DNA of 64,000 bases, taken from assembly GCF_000146185.1 (NCBI RefSeq), contig NC_012778.1, positions 330,001 to 394,000 on the forward strand, read 5' to 3'. Of the stretch, positions 54,487 to 62,904 are shown one piece after another. The stretch's first letter is position 1. Each line of letters begins with the position of its first letter. The notes under the pieces were generated by a model. It searched no databases. It saw only the letters and a program-made list of their open reading frames with translations, and was not told the origin of the DNA. A program made the translations under genes and the position numbers. This DNA is from [Eubacterium] eligens ATCC 27750. Lineage in GTDB: Bacteria; Bacillota; Clostridia; Lachnospirales; Lachnospiraceae.

Positions 54487-55782
54487 ATGTCACAGTACAA
54501 GGTTAAGAAGCTGGACCACCCGATTCACTGTACAGTTGAAGTGCCTGGTTCAAAGAGTATTACTAACAGAGCGCTGCTTATGGCAGCTTTATCACAGGGT
54601 GAATGTACCCTTAAAGGAGTTTTGTTCAGTGACGATTCGAGACATTTTCTTTTAAGTCTTATCGCACTTGGATATATTATCGAAGTAAACGAAGTTGAAC
54701 GATATGTTATCATTCATGGACATGGAAGAGATATTCCAAAGAAGAGAGCAACAATCAATGTAGGAAGTGCCGGAACAGCGGCAAGATTCCTTACAGCCAT
54801 GCTTGCGTTATCAGATGGTGAGTACACAATTGAAGCTTCTGAACAGATGAAGAAAAGACCTATGCTTCCGCTTTTTGAAGCATTACAGAGTATGGGAGCA
54901 GAGATTGAGTTTCTAGAGAAAGACGGACATCTTCCGGTTAATGTAAAAGGTGCAGCGTATGGTGGGAAGAAGCCACAGAATCATGTTTCAATAAGTATAA
55001 GTGAAAGCACACAATTCTTAAGCGCGCTTATGATGACATCTCCGATGCTTGAAGAAGGAATACATGTTCATATTACAAGTAATAAAACAGAAGGATCATA
55101 TGTGCGTATAACAGCTAAGATGATGGAACAGTTTGGATGTGTGGTAGACCATAAAGGGGCAGAATATGTAGTCCCTGCGGGTTCGGGTTACTATCCACAG
55201 ACATATTATATTGAACCGGATGTTTCAGCAGCCTGCTATTTTTATGCAGCAGCAGCTCTTATAGGCGGAACAGCTATTGTCAAAGGTGTACATTCAAATT
55301 CAATGCAGGGTGACCTTAAGTTCATAGATGTGCTTAAGCAGATGGGTTGTGCTGTGACAGAGGAACGCGAGGGTATATGCGTCAGCGGACCTAAGGATGG
55401 AGAATATTGCGGTGTGGATGTTGATATGAATGATTTCTCAGACCAGTCAATGACACTTGCAGCTATTGCTCCATTTGCAAAGACTACTACAGTTATCAAG
55501 AATATTGAACATATACGATTACAGGAGTCAGACAGAATTGAGGCTATGGTCAACGAGCTTAACAATCTTGGTGTTGATGTCAAAGAGGGAAGAGACCGTA
55601 TAGAGATATCTCCAGCCAATGTTAAGCCAGGTGTAGTTGACACATATAATGACCATAGAATGGCAATGTCTTTCGCACTAATCGGCCTGCGTGTTGATGG
55701 AATAATAATTGATAATTATGAATGCTGTTGTAAAACATTTGAGAACTATTTTGAAGTACTTGAAAAGGCATGTGCACAATGA
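54487..55782 (+). CDS. aroA: 3-phosphoshikimate 1-carboxyvinyltransferase (EPSP synthase)
   Basis: 431 residues, full length. Conserved PGSKSITNRALLMAAL near residue 20, GSAGTAARFLTAMLAL (about 93-108), SVSISES-type S-rich loop, and QESDRIEAM with NDHRMAMSFAL in the C-terminal half. It joins shikimate-3-phosphate and PEP in aromatic amino acid synthesis. No other shikimate gene is in the window. Stop codon overlaps the next gene's ATG (ATGA). Confidence 0.95.
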   Translation: MSQYKVKKLDHPIHCTVEVPGSKSITNRALLMAALSQGECTLKGVLFSDDSRHFLLSLIALGYIIEVNEVERYVIIHGHGRDIPKKRATINVGSAGTAARFLTAMLALSDGEYTIEASEQMKKRPMLPLFEALQSMGAEIEFLEKDGHLPVNVKGAAYGGKKPQNHVSISISESTQFLSALMMTSPMLEEGIHVHITSNKTEGSYVRITAKMMEQFGCVVDHKGAEYVVPAGSGYYPQTYYIEPDVSAACYFYAAAALIGGTAIVKGVHSNSMQGDLKFIDVLKQMGCAVTEEREGICVSGPKDGEYCGVDVDMNDFSDQSMTLAAIAPFAKTTTVIKNIEHIRLQESDRIEAMVNELNNLGVDVKEGRDRIEISPANVKPGVVDTYNDHRMAMSFALIGLRVDGIIIDNYECCCKTFENYFEVLEKACAQ

Positions 55783-56960
55783 GAATACTTTTATACAGAT
55801 GGAAGGTGTTCAATCAGGATGATGTAAAGTCTGCGATTGAATATTTCGGACATGAAGTACATGATTACACAGAAACAGTAATAGACAAGGATGATGAGAC
55901 CGGCTTTAAGCTCCGCGATTATGAGGAGCTTAGGCAGGTCTTTTCTGCATACGATTGTATTTTTTCACTTAATTATTTTCCACATGTATCGGATTTATGT
56001 GAAGAGCTTGGAAAAAAATATATCGCATGGACGGTAGATAGTCCGCTTATATCACTGTATCATCAGTCATTATTTAATAAATGTAACTATATATTTATAT
56101 TTGACAGATTTTATTGTGAGGAACTAAAAAATCTTGGAGCAGAACATGTGTGGTATCTTCCACTTGCTGTAAACTGTTCCCGTGTTGGTAAGATAACAGG
56201 TTCACTTACTGCTGATGAACGGAACAAATGGCACAGTGAAGTATCATTTGTTGGAGGAATGTATCACAGGAATTCTTATGATGAAATAAAAGATAGGCTG
56301 CCGGAATATTTAAGAGGGTATTTTGATGCGGCAATGGCAGCACAGATGGAAATCTATGGTGACAGCATATTCGATAAGGTGCTTACAGTTGATATACTTG
56401 AAAAGTTATGTGAGCTTATAGATTTTAAGCAGGATGAAAGAGCATTTTCAGATATTGCACTTGTGTTTTCATCAACATTTTTAGGTTTCAAACTTGCTAA
56501 TATAGAGAGGGTGCAGATACTTAACAAGCTTGCAAAGCATTTTCCGACAGACCTCTATACGGATGATCCGGATAAAGAGCTTATAGGGGTTAATCTTAAG
56601 GGTGCAGTTAATTATATGACAGATATGCCGAAGGTGTTTAATTGCAGCAGGATTAATATTAATCCTGTAATGCGTAATATCCGTACGGGAATTCCGCTTC
56701 GGGCGTGGGATATTGTCGGTGCAGGTGGATTTCTTATGACCAGCTTCCAGCTTGAATATATGGATTTTTTCGAGAATGGAAAAGACTATGTGTATTACGA
56801 AAGCCATGATGACTTGTTAAGAAAGACAGAGTATTATCTTAATCATGAGGATGAGCGTGCACAGATTGCAAGAAACGGACATGAAAAAGCAGAGAAGTTT
56901 CATTCATATGAAAAGAGAATGGAGTTCATACTTGATAAATGTGGTATGTTAAAGCATTAA
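55779..56960 (+). CDS. CgeB-like glycosyltransferase (DUF3880 / GT1-type C-terminus)
   Basis: 393 residues. N-terminal half (MRILLYRWKVFNQDDVKSA, YIAWTVDSPLISLY) resembles DUF3880; C-terminal third has NCSRININPVMRNIRTGIPLRAWDIVGAGGFLM, the sugar-nucleotide-binding end of CgeB/GT1-like enzymes. It may add sugars to flagellin or surface proteins, or to spore-coat proteins; nothing nearby decides. An ATG at 55770 in frame would add three residues; 55779 in the ATGA overlap is simplest. Confidence 0.78.
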   Translation: MRILLYRWKVFNQDDVKSAIEYFGHEVHDYTETVIDKDDETGFKLRDYEELRQVFSAYDCIFSLNYFPHVSDLCEELGKKYIAWTVDSPLISLYHQSLFNKCNYIFIFDRFYCEELKNLGAEHVWYLPLAVNCSRVGKITGSLTADERNKWHSEVSFVGGMYHRNSYDEIKDRLPEYLRGYFDAAMAAQMEIYGDSIFDKVLTVDILEKLCELIDFKQDERAFSDIALVFSSTFLGFKLANIERVQILNKLAKHFPTDLYTDDPDKELIGVNLKGAVNYMTDMPKVFNCSRININPVMRNIRTGIPLRAWDIVGAGGFLMTSFQLEYMDFFENGKDYVYYESHDDLLRKTEYYLNHEDERAQIARNGHEKAEKFHSYEKRMEFILDKCGMLKH

Positions 56961-57097
56961 AGTTCAATTTATAACAGTTTACTATATTGAAATGTGCATA
57001 TATGACCATTGTTTACAATAAATATATATGGTATTATAAAAAAGGTTGAGACAACAGCCATACAATATTATAACTTTTACTTTAAGGAGGGAAAAAA

Positions 57098-57991
57098 ATG
57101 AGTTTTTGTAAGTATTGTGGAAGACAGTTACAGGATGGAGAAGTCTGTACATGTCAGCAGGCACAGCAGCCAGCCGGAGCGGCACAGCCACAGCAGGAAT
57201 TTAACCAGCAGGCAGCACAGCAGCCAGCCGGAGCAGCACAGCAGACATTCCAACAGGGAGCAGGTCAGCAGACATATCAGCAGGCACAGCAGGGATTTAA
57301 TCAGCAGCAGGCTTCACAGCAGATGGACGCTGTTAAGAAGGCGGGAGCTAATGCAGCCCTTGATTATGTTAATGTATTGAAGGGATTGTTTACATCACCG
57401 GTAGAAACGGTATCAGCATTTGTTGCTAAAGCTAATGTTATTATGATTGCAATACTTATTGGTGGTCAGGCAATTATTAACATGCTTACAAGATTATTTG
57501 ATATGTTAATTGCTAACAGTAAGGCAAAGGTTACAACAGGAAGTAAAGAGCTTGACAGCTTACTTTCATCTTACTACAGCTCATATACTAATACCAAGCC
57601 ATATCCAGCAGGCTCAATATTCAAGAACATGCTTCTTGAGATTCTTCTGGTAGCAGTAGCGGCAGCTGTAATTGCACTTGTAGTTATGCTTCTTGCAAAG
57701 GCATTTAACAAGGCTAATGTTACATATATGCAGGGCCTTGCAGTATATGCCATTACAGCAGTACTTGGTATACCAGCAGAGTTACTCAGCTGGGTAACAG
57801 GTCTTACATCAGTAGGATTCATTGACAGAATATCTTCATGCGTAACAGTATTTTCTAATGTAGCAGGATATGCATTTGTATACATAGCAATCCGTGCATT
57901 ATGCAAGGATGAGAAGAAGATACCTCTTATAATGGCAATCTCATATGTTGCAGTTAATTTCCTTACATGGGTATTAAGACTTATGTTCTAA
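57098..57991 (+). CDS. zinc-ribbon, Gln-rich Yip1-like membrane protein
   Basis: 297 residues. A small zinc ribbon (CKYCGR...CTC, residues 4-20), a Gln/Ala/Pro-rich linker of about 65 residues made of repeats, then five hydrophobic segments from residue 105 on, like Yip1/YIPF-type membrane proteins. Function unknown. AAGGAGG precedes the ATG. It is transcribed alone and ends 31 bases before a strong hairpin. Confidence 0.7.
   Translation: MSFCKYCGRQLQDGEVCTCQQAQQPAGAAQPQQEFNQQAAQQPAGAAQQTFQQGAGQQTYQQAQQGFNQQQASQQMDAVKKAGANAALDYVNVLKGLFTSPVETVSAFVAKANVIMIAILIGGQAIINMLTRLFDMLIANSKAKVTTGSKELDSLLSSYYSSYTNTKPYPAGSIFKNMLLEILLVAVAAAVIALVVMLLAKAFNKANVTYMQGLAVYAITAVLGIPAELLSWVTGLTSVGFIDRISSCVTVFSNVAGYAFVYIAIRALCKDEKKIPLIMAISYVAVNFLTWVLRLMF
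57161..57234 (+). repeat. in-frame 54-base direct repeat in the Gln-rich linker
   Basis: A 20-base segment at 57161-57180 recurs exactly at 57215-57234, 54 bases (18 codons) apart, inside a run of CAG-rich codons. This looks like a slippage-prone linker whose length could vary between strains. Confidence 0.7.
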
Positions 57992-58022
57992 TTAACAATT
58001 TGATAATTGGTTATAATTAATG

Positions 58023-58073
58023 ATTCCCGGCAGACCGGAAGTGTGAATACACAATGGTCTGCCGGGAATTTTT
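58023..58073. terminator. terminator between convergent genes
   Basis: ATTCCCGGCAGACC (58023-58036) pairs perfectly with GGTCTGCCGGGAAT (58056-58069) and is followed by T. It serves the zinc-ribbon/Yip1-like gene and lies at the end of the converging serine hydrolase gene. Confidence 0.9.
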
Positions 58074-59505
58074 AGTTTTTAAGCTTTCCACTGAACACAC
58101 CATCGTATTCATTAAAATAACTCTCTTCAAGCTTTCTCATCATAACTGTAACATAATCATCAATATAGCTTAATGATATATACATATTGCCGACGGAACT
58201 ATCAATAATCTGCACTTTGATAAGAAGATTATTGTCTGCTCTGAAAGCTGCGCTTGCACCACATTTGAAATTATAATCAGGGAAGTTCTGGAAAACATTC
58301 TTTCCGAGTCCGAAATGCAGCTCGTGATTTCCTGTTGCATTAGTATAGAAAAATGTTCCTTCATCTCCGTTAAATGTAAGCTTTATGTCTGTTACACCAC
58401 ATGGATTAGTGCCAAATTCGTAGTTTTGTCCGTTGATTTTGCTTACAAGGTCTGAACTATATTCGCCCGGCTGCACAAGAAGCTGGCGTGAATTCTCGAA
58501 CTTCTGGAATTCTTCATAATCACTATTATCAGTACATGTATCAATATGGCTGTATACTTCTTCGTAAAATGTATCATATATCAGCTGTACTCCACCCTGA
58601 CGACCCTGTGCATCAGCAGTGGTAACAAGAATAACATCTTTATCTGGGTAATATACGGCAAGCTGTCCGCCCATGCCAAAAAATGCATAACCATTGTGAG
58701 TTGTCATCCATATCTGGTAGCCATAGCCCTGCATTTCTTCCCATGAACCTGATTTTCCATAAGGGTCACTATGCTTAACAGTTGCCTCCTTAAGATATCC
58801 GGAAGGCAGCAACTGCTTTCCATCAAGTTTACCATTCTGAGATACAATATACATAACCTTAAGAATATCCTGTGGTGTTGCACACATTCCTGAACCGCCC
58901 ATGCTTACTTTGCCATCAGGAGATTTTAATATAAATGCTTCTTTAGAAAACCCTAATTCATCTAAGAATTTCGTTCTCAGATAATCAAGCAGTTCCATAC
59001 CCGTGAGCTTTTCAACAAGTGCACCCAATGTATGTGTTGAAGCTGTATCATAAGAGAAATTAGTTCCAGGAACATGGTCGGGTGTAACAGTGAAGAAAGA
59101 ACCTACCCAGTCAGGGGAACCTCCGATTTTGTATGCATTCACATCATGACATGTTCTCATTGTGAGCATCTGCCTTATTGTGAGCATCTGCATATATGGG
59201 TGCACACCTGTTTCGGGCTGCTTTTCAGGGAAATAATCTGCAATATGGTCATCAAGTGATATTCTGCCTTCATCAGCAAGTAGCCCTATGGCAAGTGAAA
59301 CAAATGATTTAGTGACAGAAAACATTCTGTGAAGAGTGTCTTTCGTGTATGGTGCATAGTAGCTTTCCATACATATCTTACCATGTCGCATAACAATTAT
59401 GCTGTGCATCGGAAGGTTGTTACATTCAAGCTTTCTGGCAAAGCTGATAAGTCCTGTGGAAGATATTCCTACCTCCTCTGGTATTACTTTTTCAAAGTCT
59501 AACAT
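58072..59505 (-). CDS. serine hydrolase (beta-lactamase class C/PBP4-like)
   Basis: 477 residues without a signal peptide. The nucleophile motif is S63-V-T-K66 (MFSVTKSF), the second Tyr-containing motif is FSYDTAST, and a Gly-rich FFGMGGQLAVYY stands in for KTG. A C-terminal beta domain of about 150 residues follows. This is the class C beta-lactamase/esterase superfamily; in a cytosolic form an esterase or D-aminopeptidase role is likelier than drug resistance. TTGGAGG precedes the ATG. Confidence 0.82.
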   Translation of the reverse strand: MLDFEKVIPEEVGISSTGLISFARKLECNNLPMHSIIVMRHGKICMESYYAPYTKDTLHRMFSVTKSFVSLAIGLLADEGRISLDDHIADYFPEKQPETGVHPYMQMLTIRQMLTMRTCHDVNAYKIGGSPDWVGSFFTVTPDHVPGTNFSYDTASTHTLGALVEKLTGMELLDYLRTKFLDELGFSKEAFILKSPDGKVSMGGSGMCATPQDILKVMYIVSQNGKLDGKQLLPSGYLKEATVKHSDPYGKSGSWEEMQGYGYQIWMTTHNGYAFFGMGGQLAVYYPDKDVILVTTADAQGRQGGVQLIYDTFYEEVYSHIDTCTDNSDYEEFQKFENSRQLLVQPGEYSSDLVSKINGQNYEFGTNPCGVTDIKLTFNGDEGTFFYTNATGNHELHFGLGKNVFQNFPDYNFKCGASAAFRADNNLLIKVQIIDSSVGNMYISLSYIDDYVTVMMRKLEESYFNEYDGVFSGKLKN

Positions 59506-59665
59506 TGTTGTCCTCCAAGATAGTTGTAATGATTAAACACAATAATTATTTTTATTATAATCCTTTTTGGTATATACTGTAAATCAAAAAATATGAATCT
59601 TTAAATTAAGTCCAATATAGTATATACTTAATGTAAATATGCCAGAGAGCATGAAGGAGAAGGAA

Positions 59666-60835
59666 ATGATAGATTTATTACTTAAGAGGTTCGTAAAAGA
59701 TTATGATAAGACGAAGAACCCCGAAGTCCGTACAAGATACGGTGTGTTTGCCGGGATTGTGGGAATAATCTGTAATCTTATACTGTTTTTAGCAAAGATA
59801 CTTGCAGGAGTGCTTACGGCATCAGTTTCAATAATGGCGGATGCGGTCAATAATTTATCGGATGCAGGATCTTCAATTGTTACACTTATAGGCTTTAAGC
59901 TTGCTGGAAAGCCGGCTGATTATGAACATCCGTATGGTCATGGAAGAATCGAATATATATCAGGCTTCATAGTATCAGGAGCAATTATAATTATGGGCTT
60001 TGAACTGATGACAACATCATTCAGAAAAATACTTCATCCTACGCCGCTTGAGGTATCCGTACCATCTATTATTATACTTGTGTTATCAATCCTTATGAAA
60101 ATGTGGATGGCTAAATTCAACAAATATCTTGGCAATAAGGTGGATTCTGCTGCAATGAAGGCAACGGCTACAGACAGCCTGTCAGACTGCGTTGCAACAT
60201 CAGTAGTCCTTATAGGAGTGCTTCTTACCCTGTTTTCGGATATTAATATAGATGGAATAGCAGGAGTTGTTGTTGCAGTATTTGTAATATTAGCTGGTTT
60301 TGGTGCGGCAAAAGATACATTGCAGCCACTTCTTGGTCAGCCACCAACGAAAGAATTTGTACAGGAACTTGAGAATATTGTTCTTCAGGATAAGCATATA
60401 ATAGGAGTTCACGACCTGATTGTGCATAATTACGGTCCGGGCAGAGTATATGCATCGCTTCATGCAGAGGTTCCGGCTAATATGGACATGATGGAGGCAC
60501 ATGATTATATAGATATGGCCGAAAGAAGAGTTGAAAAGCGCATGAAATGCTTTATAAGCATACATATGGATCCGGTAGTTACAGATGATGAGGTGATAAA
60601 TCATTTGCGAAAGATGACTATTGCGGTTGTAAAGTCAGTAGGTGAGGAACTGGATATACATGATTTCAGGACTGTTAAAGGTCCATATATAACGAATCTT
60701 ATATTTGATGTGCTTGTTCCTTATAATTATCATCTTTCAGATGACGAGATAAAGAAACAGATTCAGAAAAAAATCACGGAGAAGCAGAGCGAGTGCCACG
60801 CCGTGATTAATATTGATAAAAGTTATACAGGCTGA
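59666..60835 (+). CDS. cation diffusion facilitator family transporter
   Basis: 389 residues: six membrane helices with the metal site motifs DAVNNLSDAGSS and HPYGHGRIEY, then a cytoplasmic C-terminal domain of about 190 residues, longer than the usual 90. It exports divalent cations (zinc, iron, manganese). Starts at 59639 and 59651 are also possible; 59666 is preferred because AAGGAGAAGG lies just before it and it gives MIDLLLKRFVKDY, the usual beginning. It ends one base before the converging reductase gene. Confidence 0.87.
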   Translation: MIDLLLKRFVKDYDKTKNPEVRTRYGVFAGIVGIICNLILFLAKILAGVLTASVSIMADAVNNLSDAGSSIVTLIGFKLAGKPADYEHPYGHGRIEYISGFIVSGAIIIMGFELMTTSFRKILHPTPLEVSVPSIIILVLSILMKMWMAKFNKYLGNKVDSAAMKATATDSLSDCVATSVVLIGVLLTLFSDINIDGIAGVVVAVFVILAGFGAAKDTLQPLLGQPPTKEFVQELENIVLQDKHIIGVHDLIVHNYGPGRVYASLHAEVPANMDMMEAHDYIDMAERRVEKRMKCFISIHMDPVVTDDEVINHLRKMTIAVVKSVGEELDIHDFRTVKGPYITNLIFDVLVPYNYHLSDDEIKKQIQKKITEKQSECHAVINIDKSYTG

Positions 60836-61564
60836 TTAAATCCAGCCGCCATCAAGAGTTATTATCTGACCAGTAAGGTAGTTGTTAATTCCGGAAAGAG
60901 ATTTAACAAGTTCAGCGACTTCCTGCGGGGCTCCAAACCGGCCTGCAGGAATCTCTTCGGCAAGTTCTGCCTTGTCATCATCTGAGAGATGACCGTTCAT
61001 CTCTGTGTCAATAGCTCCGCAGGCAACAGCGTTGACTTGAATACCACTAGGAGCAAGTTCTTTTGCAAGTGCCCTTGTAAATGAATTGACTGCCCCCTTG
61101 GTTGCTGAATATGCAACCTCACAGCTTGCACCATATAATCCCCACACAGAAGATATATTAATAATCTTACCACAGTGCCTTTTCATCATATCTTTAACGG
61201 CAAAATGGCAGCAGTTAAAGACAGAATCTATATTAGTGTTACATATCCTGTGCCACTCATCTTCGCTCATATCCTGAAAAAGCCCGACAACAGATATTCC
61301 GGCATTGTTGATAAGCACATCAACCTGGCCGAAACGCTGAAGGCACATGTCAAACATTTTCTGTACATCACTGTAATTTCCCATATCGCCTGCAAATGTT
61401 TCACATTCACTTCCTTTTTCCTCAATAATGGATTTTACTTCATTTAGTTTATCCACATTATTCACACAGTTAATAACAATATTAGTATCTTTTCCAGCGA
61501 GTTCTATTGCAATGGCTCTTCCGATTCCTCGGGATGCTCCTGTTATAACTATAGTTTTTTTCAT
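60836..61564 (-). CDS. SDR reductase, YmfI-like (EF-P 5-aminopentanone reductase candidate)
   Basis: 242 residues. TGASRGIGRAIA at residues 7-18, NNAGIS, catalytic Ser in NISSVWG and YSATKGAV. The end (GRFGAPQEVAELV, YLTGQIITLDGGWI) fits the FabG-like YmfI group that reduces the 5-aminopentanone modification of EF-P in Firmicutes; a FabG-type ketoreductase remains possible. No fatty-acid genes are nearby, which mildly favours YmfI. AGAGAGG precedes the ATG. Its 5' part holds two DnaA-box sequences. Confidence 0.65.
   Translation of the reverse strand: MKKTIVITGASRGIGRAIAIELAGKDTNIVINCVNNVDKLNEVKSIIEEKGSECETFAGDMGNYSDVQKMFDMCLQRFGQVDVLINNAGISVVGLFQDMSEDEWHRICNTNIDSVFNCCHFAVKDMMKRHCGKIINISSVWGLYGASCEVAYSATKGAVNSFTRALAKELAPSGIQVNAVACGAIDTEMNGHLSDDDKAELAEEIPAGRFGAPQEVAELVKSLSGINNYLTGQIITLDGGWI
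61449..61466. promoter_or_regulatory. tandem DnaA-box sequences inside the reductase gene
   Basis: TTATCCACA (61449-61457) is followed directly by TTATTCACA (61458-61466), both fitting TTATNCACA. They are about 300 bases from a larger cluster in the next gap. Confidence 0.55.
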
Positions 61565-61758
61565 GATAATATGCCTCTCTTAAAACGATTTGATTTTAAT
61601 AATATCGTTATTATAATACAGGAAAACACTGGATATTTCCATATAAAAATTAAAAACATATATTGACAAAAACTGCCTTGTGCATACTTACCAAAAAGAA
61701 ATTCAGATTGTATTTATTTCAATAATTGCTTGACATTAATTTTGAATATTAAAAAAAG

Positions 61759-61839
61759 TTATCCACAATAAAAAATGCCAATTTTATCTAAAAAAACACT
61801 TATCAACTAAGTTATCCACATTATCCACAGAAATCCACA
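61759..61839 (+). promoter_or_regulatory. DnaA-box cluster
   Basis: Three perfect TTATCCACA boxes (61759-61767, 61812-61820, 61821-61829), all one orientation, with near matches TTATCAACT (61800-61808) and AAATCCACA (61831-61839), in very AT-rich sequence. No dnaA or dnaN gene is in the window. The 61565-61758 part holds only AT-rich sequence with scattered TTGACA-like hexamers lacking a good -10. Confidence 0.65.
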
Positions 61840-61960
61840 AAAAGTTAATCATGTTTAACTGCAGGTAAAAAAGAATAAATGTTTTGTTAAATATTGCAAA
61901 AAATCAAAAAACTTTAATATGATACTTGACATATATGCATAAAATAATTAAAGGACATAC

Positions 61961-61988
61961 TTGTTAATTTACAAATATATGATATAAT
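61961..61988 (+). promoter_or_regulatory. promoter of hpf
   Basis: TTGTTA (61961-61966), 16-base spacer, TATAAT (61983-61988). It lies about 120 bases beyond the DnaA-box cluster. Confidence 0.6.
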
Positions 61989-61989
61989 A

Positions 61990-62182
61990 CTTACATAAAA
62001 TAAGCATACAGAAATGTATCTTAGGTCGTGTTAGCTGCATGTGTATATATTCTTTCGACACATGCGGTGATTTAAGAAGGAAGAATGTCTGATAGATTTT
62101 ATAAAGAGAAGGTTGGAAAGGAATTACGATCAGATTCTTACCTCTGCCCACGATTATAAAACACGTAAAGGAGTTGGACATC
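61990..62182 (+). promoter_or_regulatory. structured hpf leader (raiA-motif candidate)
   Basis: About 190 transcribed bases before hpf. GCATGTGT (62037-62044) pairs perfectly with ACACATGC (62058-62065); the purine-rich 62070-62160 follows. A conserved RNA called the raiA motif is known upstream of raiA/hpf genes in Firmicutes, so position suggests it, but I cannot confirm the match. It ends with AAAGGAG. Confidence 0.4.
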
Positions 62183-62710
62183 ATGAGATTTATAATTACA
62201 GGAAGAAATATTGATATAACAGAGGGATTAAAGTCAGCAGTAGAGGAGAAGCTTGGAAAGCTTGACCGATTCTTTGCACCAGAGACAGAAGTTAATGTGA
62301 CTTTAAGTGTGGAAAAAGAAAGACAGAAGATTGAGGTAACTATTCCGGTTAAGGGTAACATCATAAGAAGCGAGCAGGTAAGCAGCGATATGTATGTTTC
62401 AATTGATCTTGTAGAAGAGGTTATCGAGCGTCAGTTAAAGAAGTATAAGAATAAGATTGTTGACAAGCAGCAGAATGCAGCAGCATTTGCACAGGAATTC
62501 GTAGAGAAAGATTATGATGATGATGAGGTTAAGATTATCAGAACCAAGAGATTTGGAATCAAGCCAATGGATCCTGAAGAAGCATGCGTTCAGATGGAGC
62601 TTCTTGGACATAATTTCTATGTATTCTTTAATTCAGAGACAGAGGAAGTTAATGTTGTGTATAAGAGAAAAGGCAACACATATGGTTTGATTGAACCAGA
62701 ATTAGATTAA
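62183..62710 (+). CDS. hpf: ribosome hibernation promoting factor, long form
   Basis: 175 residues. N-terminal ribosome-binding domain (MRFIITGRNIDITEGLKSAVEEKL, about 1-100), linker, and a C-terminal dimerisation domain (about 120-175; MDPEEACVQMELLGHNFYVFFN) that makes 100S ribosomes in stationary phase. An in-frame TTG at 62174 is rejected, as the ATG at 62183 has AAAGGAG at the right distance. The pair hpf-secA is conserved in Firmicutes. Confidence 0.95.
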   Translation: MRFIITGRNIDITEGLKSAVEEKLGKLDRFFAPETEVNVTLSVEKERQKIEVTIPVKGNIIRSEQVSSDMYVSIDLVEEVIERQLKKYKNKIVDKQQNAAAFAQEFVEKDYDDDEVKIIRTKRFGIKPMDPEEACVQMELLGHNFYVFFNSETEEVNVVYKRKGNTYGLIEPELD

Positions 62711-62748
62711 TTAGTTTAGTATTTTTTTCATATTACCACTTTCTGAAG

Positions 62749-62787
62749 ATACCGTCTGTTGATTTAATACCAGCAGGCGGTATTTTT
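62749..62787 (+). terminator. terminator after hpf
   Basis: ATACCGTCTG (62749-62758) pairs with CAG-G-CGGTAT (62774-62783, with wobble) and a T run follows. Confidence 0.8.
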
Positions 62788-62835
62788 GCCATGGAATTGT
62801 TTTTAATTAATAAAATTTTAATGGTTTAACTTTAC

Positions 62836-62864
62836 TTGATAGAATGTCTAAATAGTGATACAAT
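62836..62864 (+). promoter_or_regulatory. promoter of secA
   Basis: TTGATA (62836-62841), 17-base spacer, TACAAT (62859-62864), 40 bases before the start codon. Confidence 0.6.
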
Positions 62865-62904
62865 TACAACACAAATAGGCTTTTATAAGGAGAAGTATAA
62901 AGTA

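Noticed and set aside
58072..59505. Antibiotic-resistance beta-lactamase
   Set aside because: No signal peptide, an altered third motif and a large extra C-terminal domain point to an esterase or peptidase of the same superfamily.
61673..61735. Promoters at isolated TTGACA hexamers before the DnaA boxes
   Set aside because: Neither TTGACA (61673, 61730) has a good -10 at 15-19 bases; AT-rich sequence yields such hexamers by chance.
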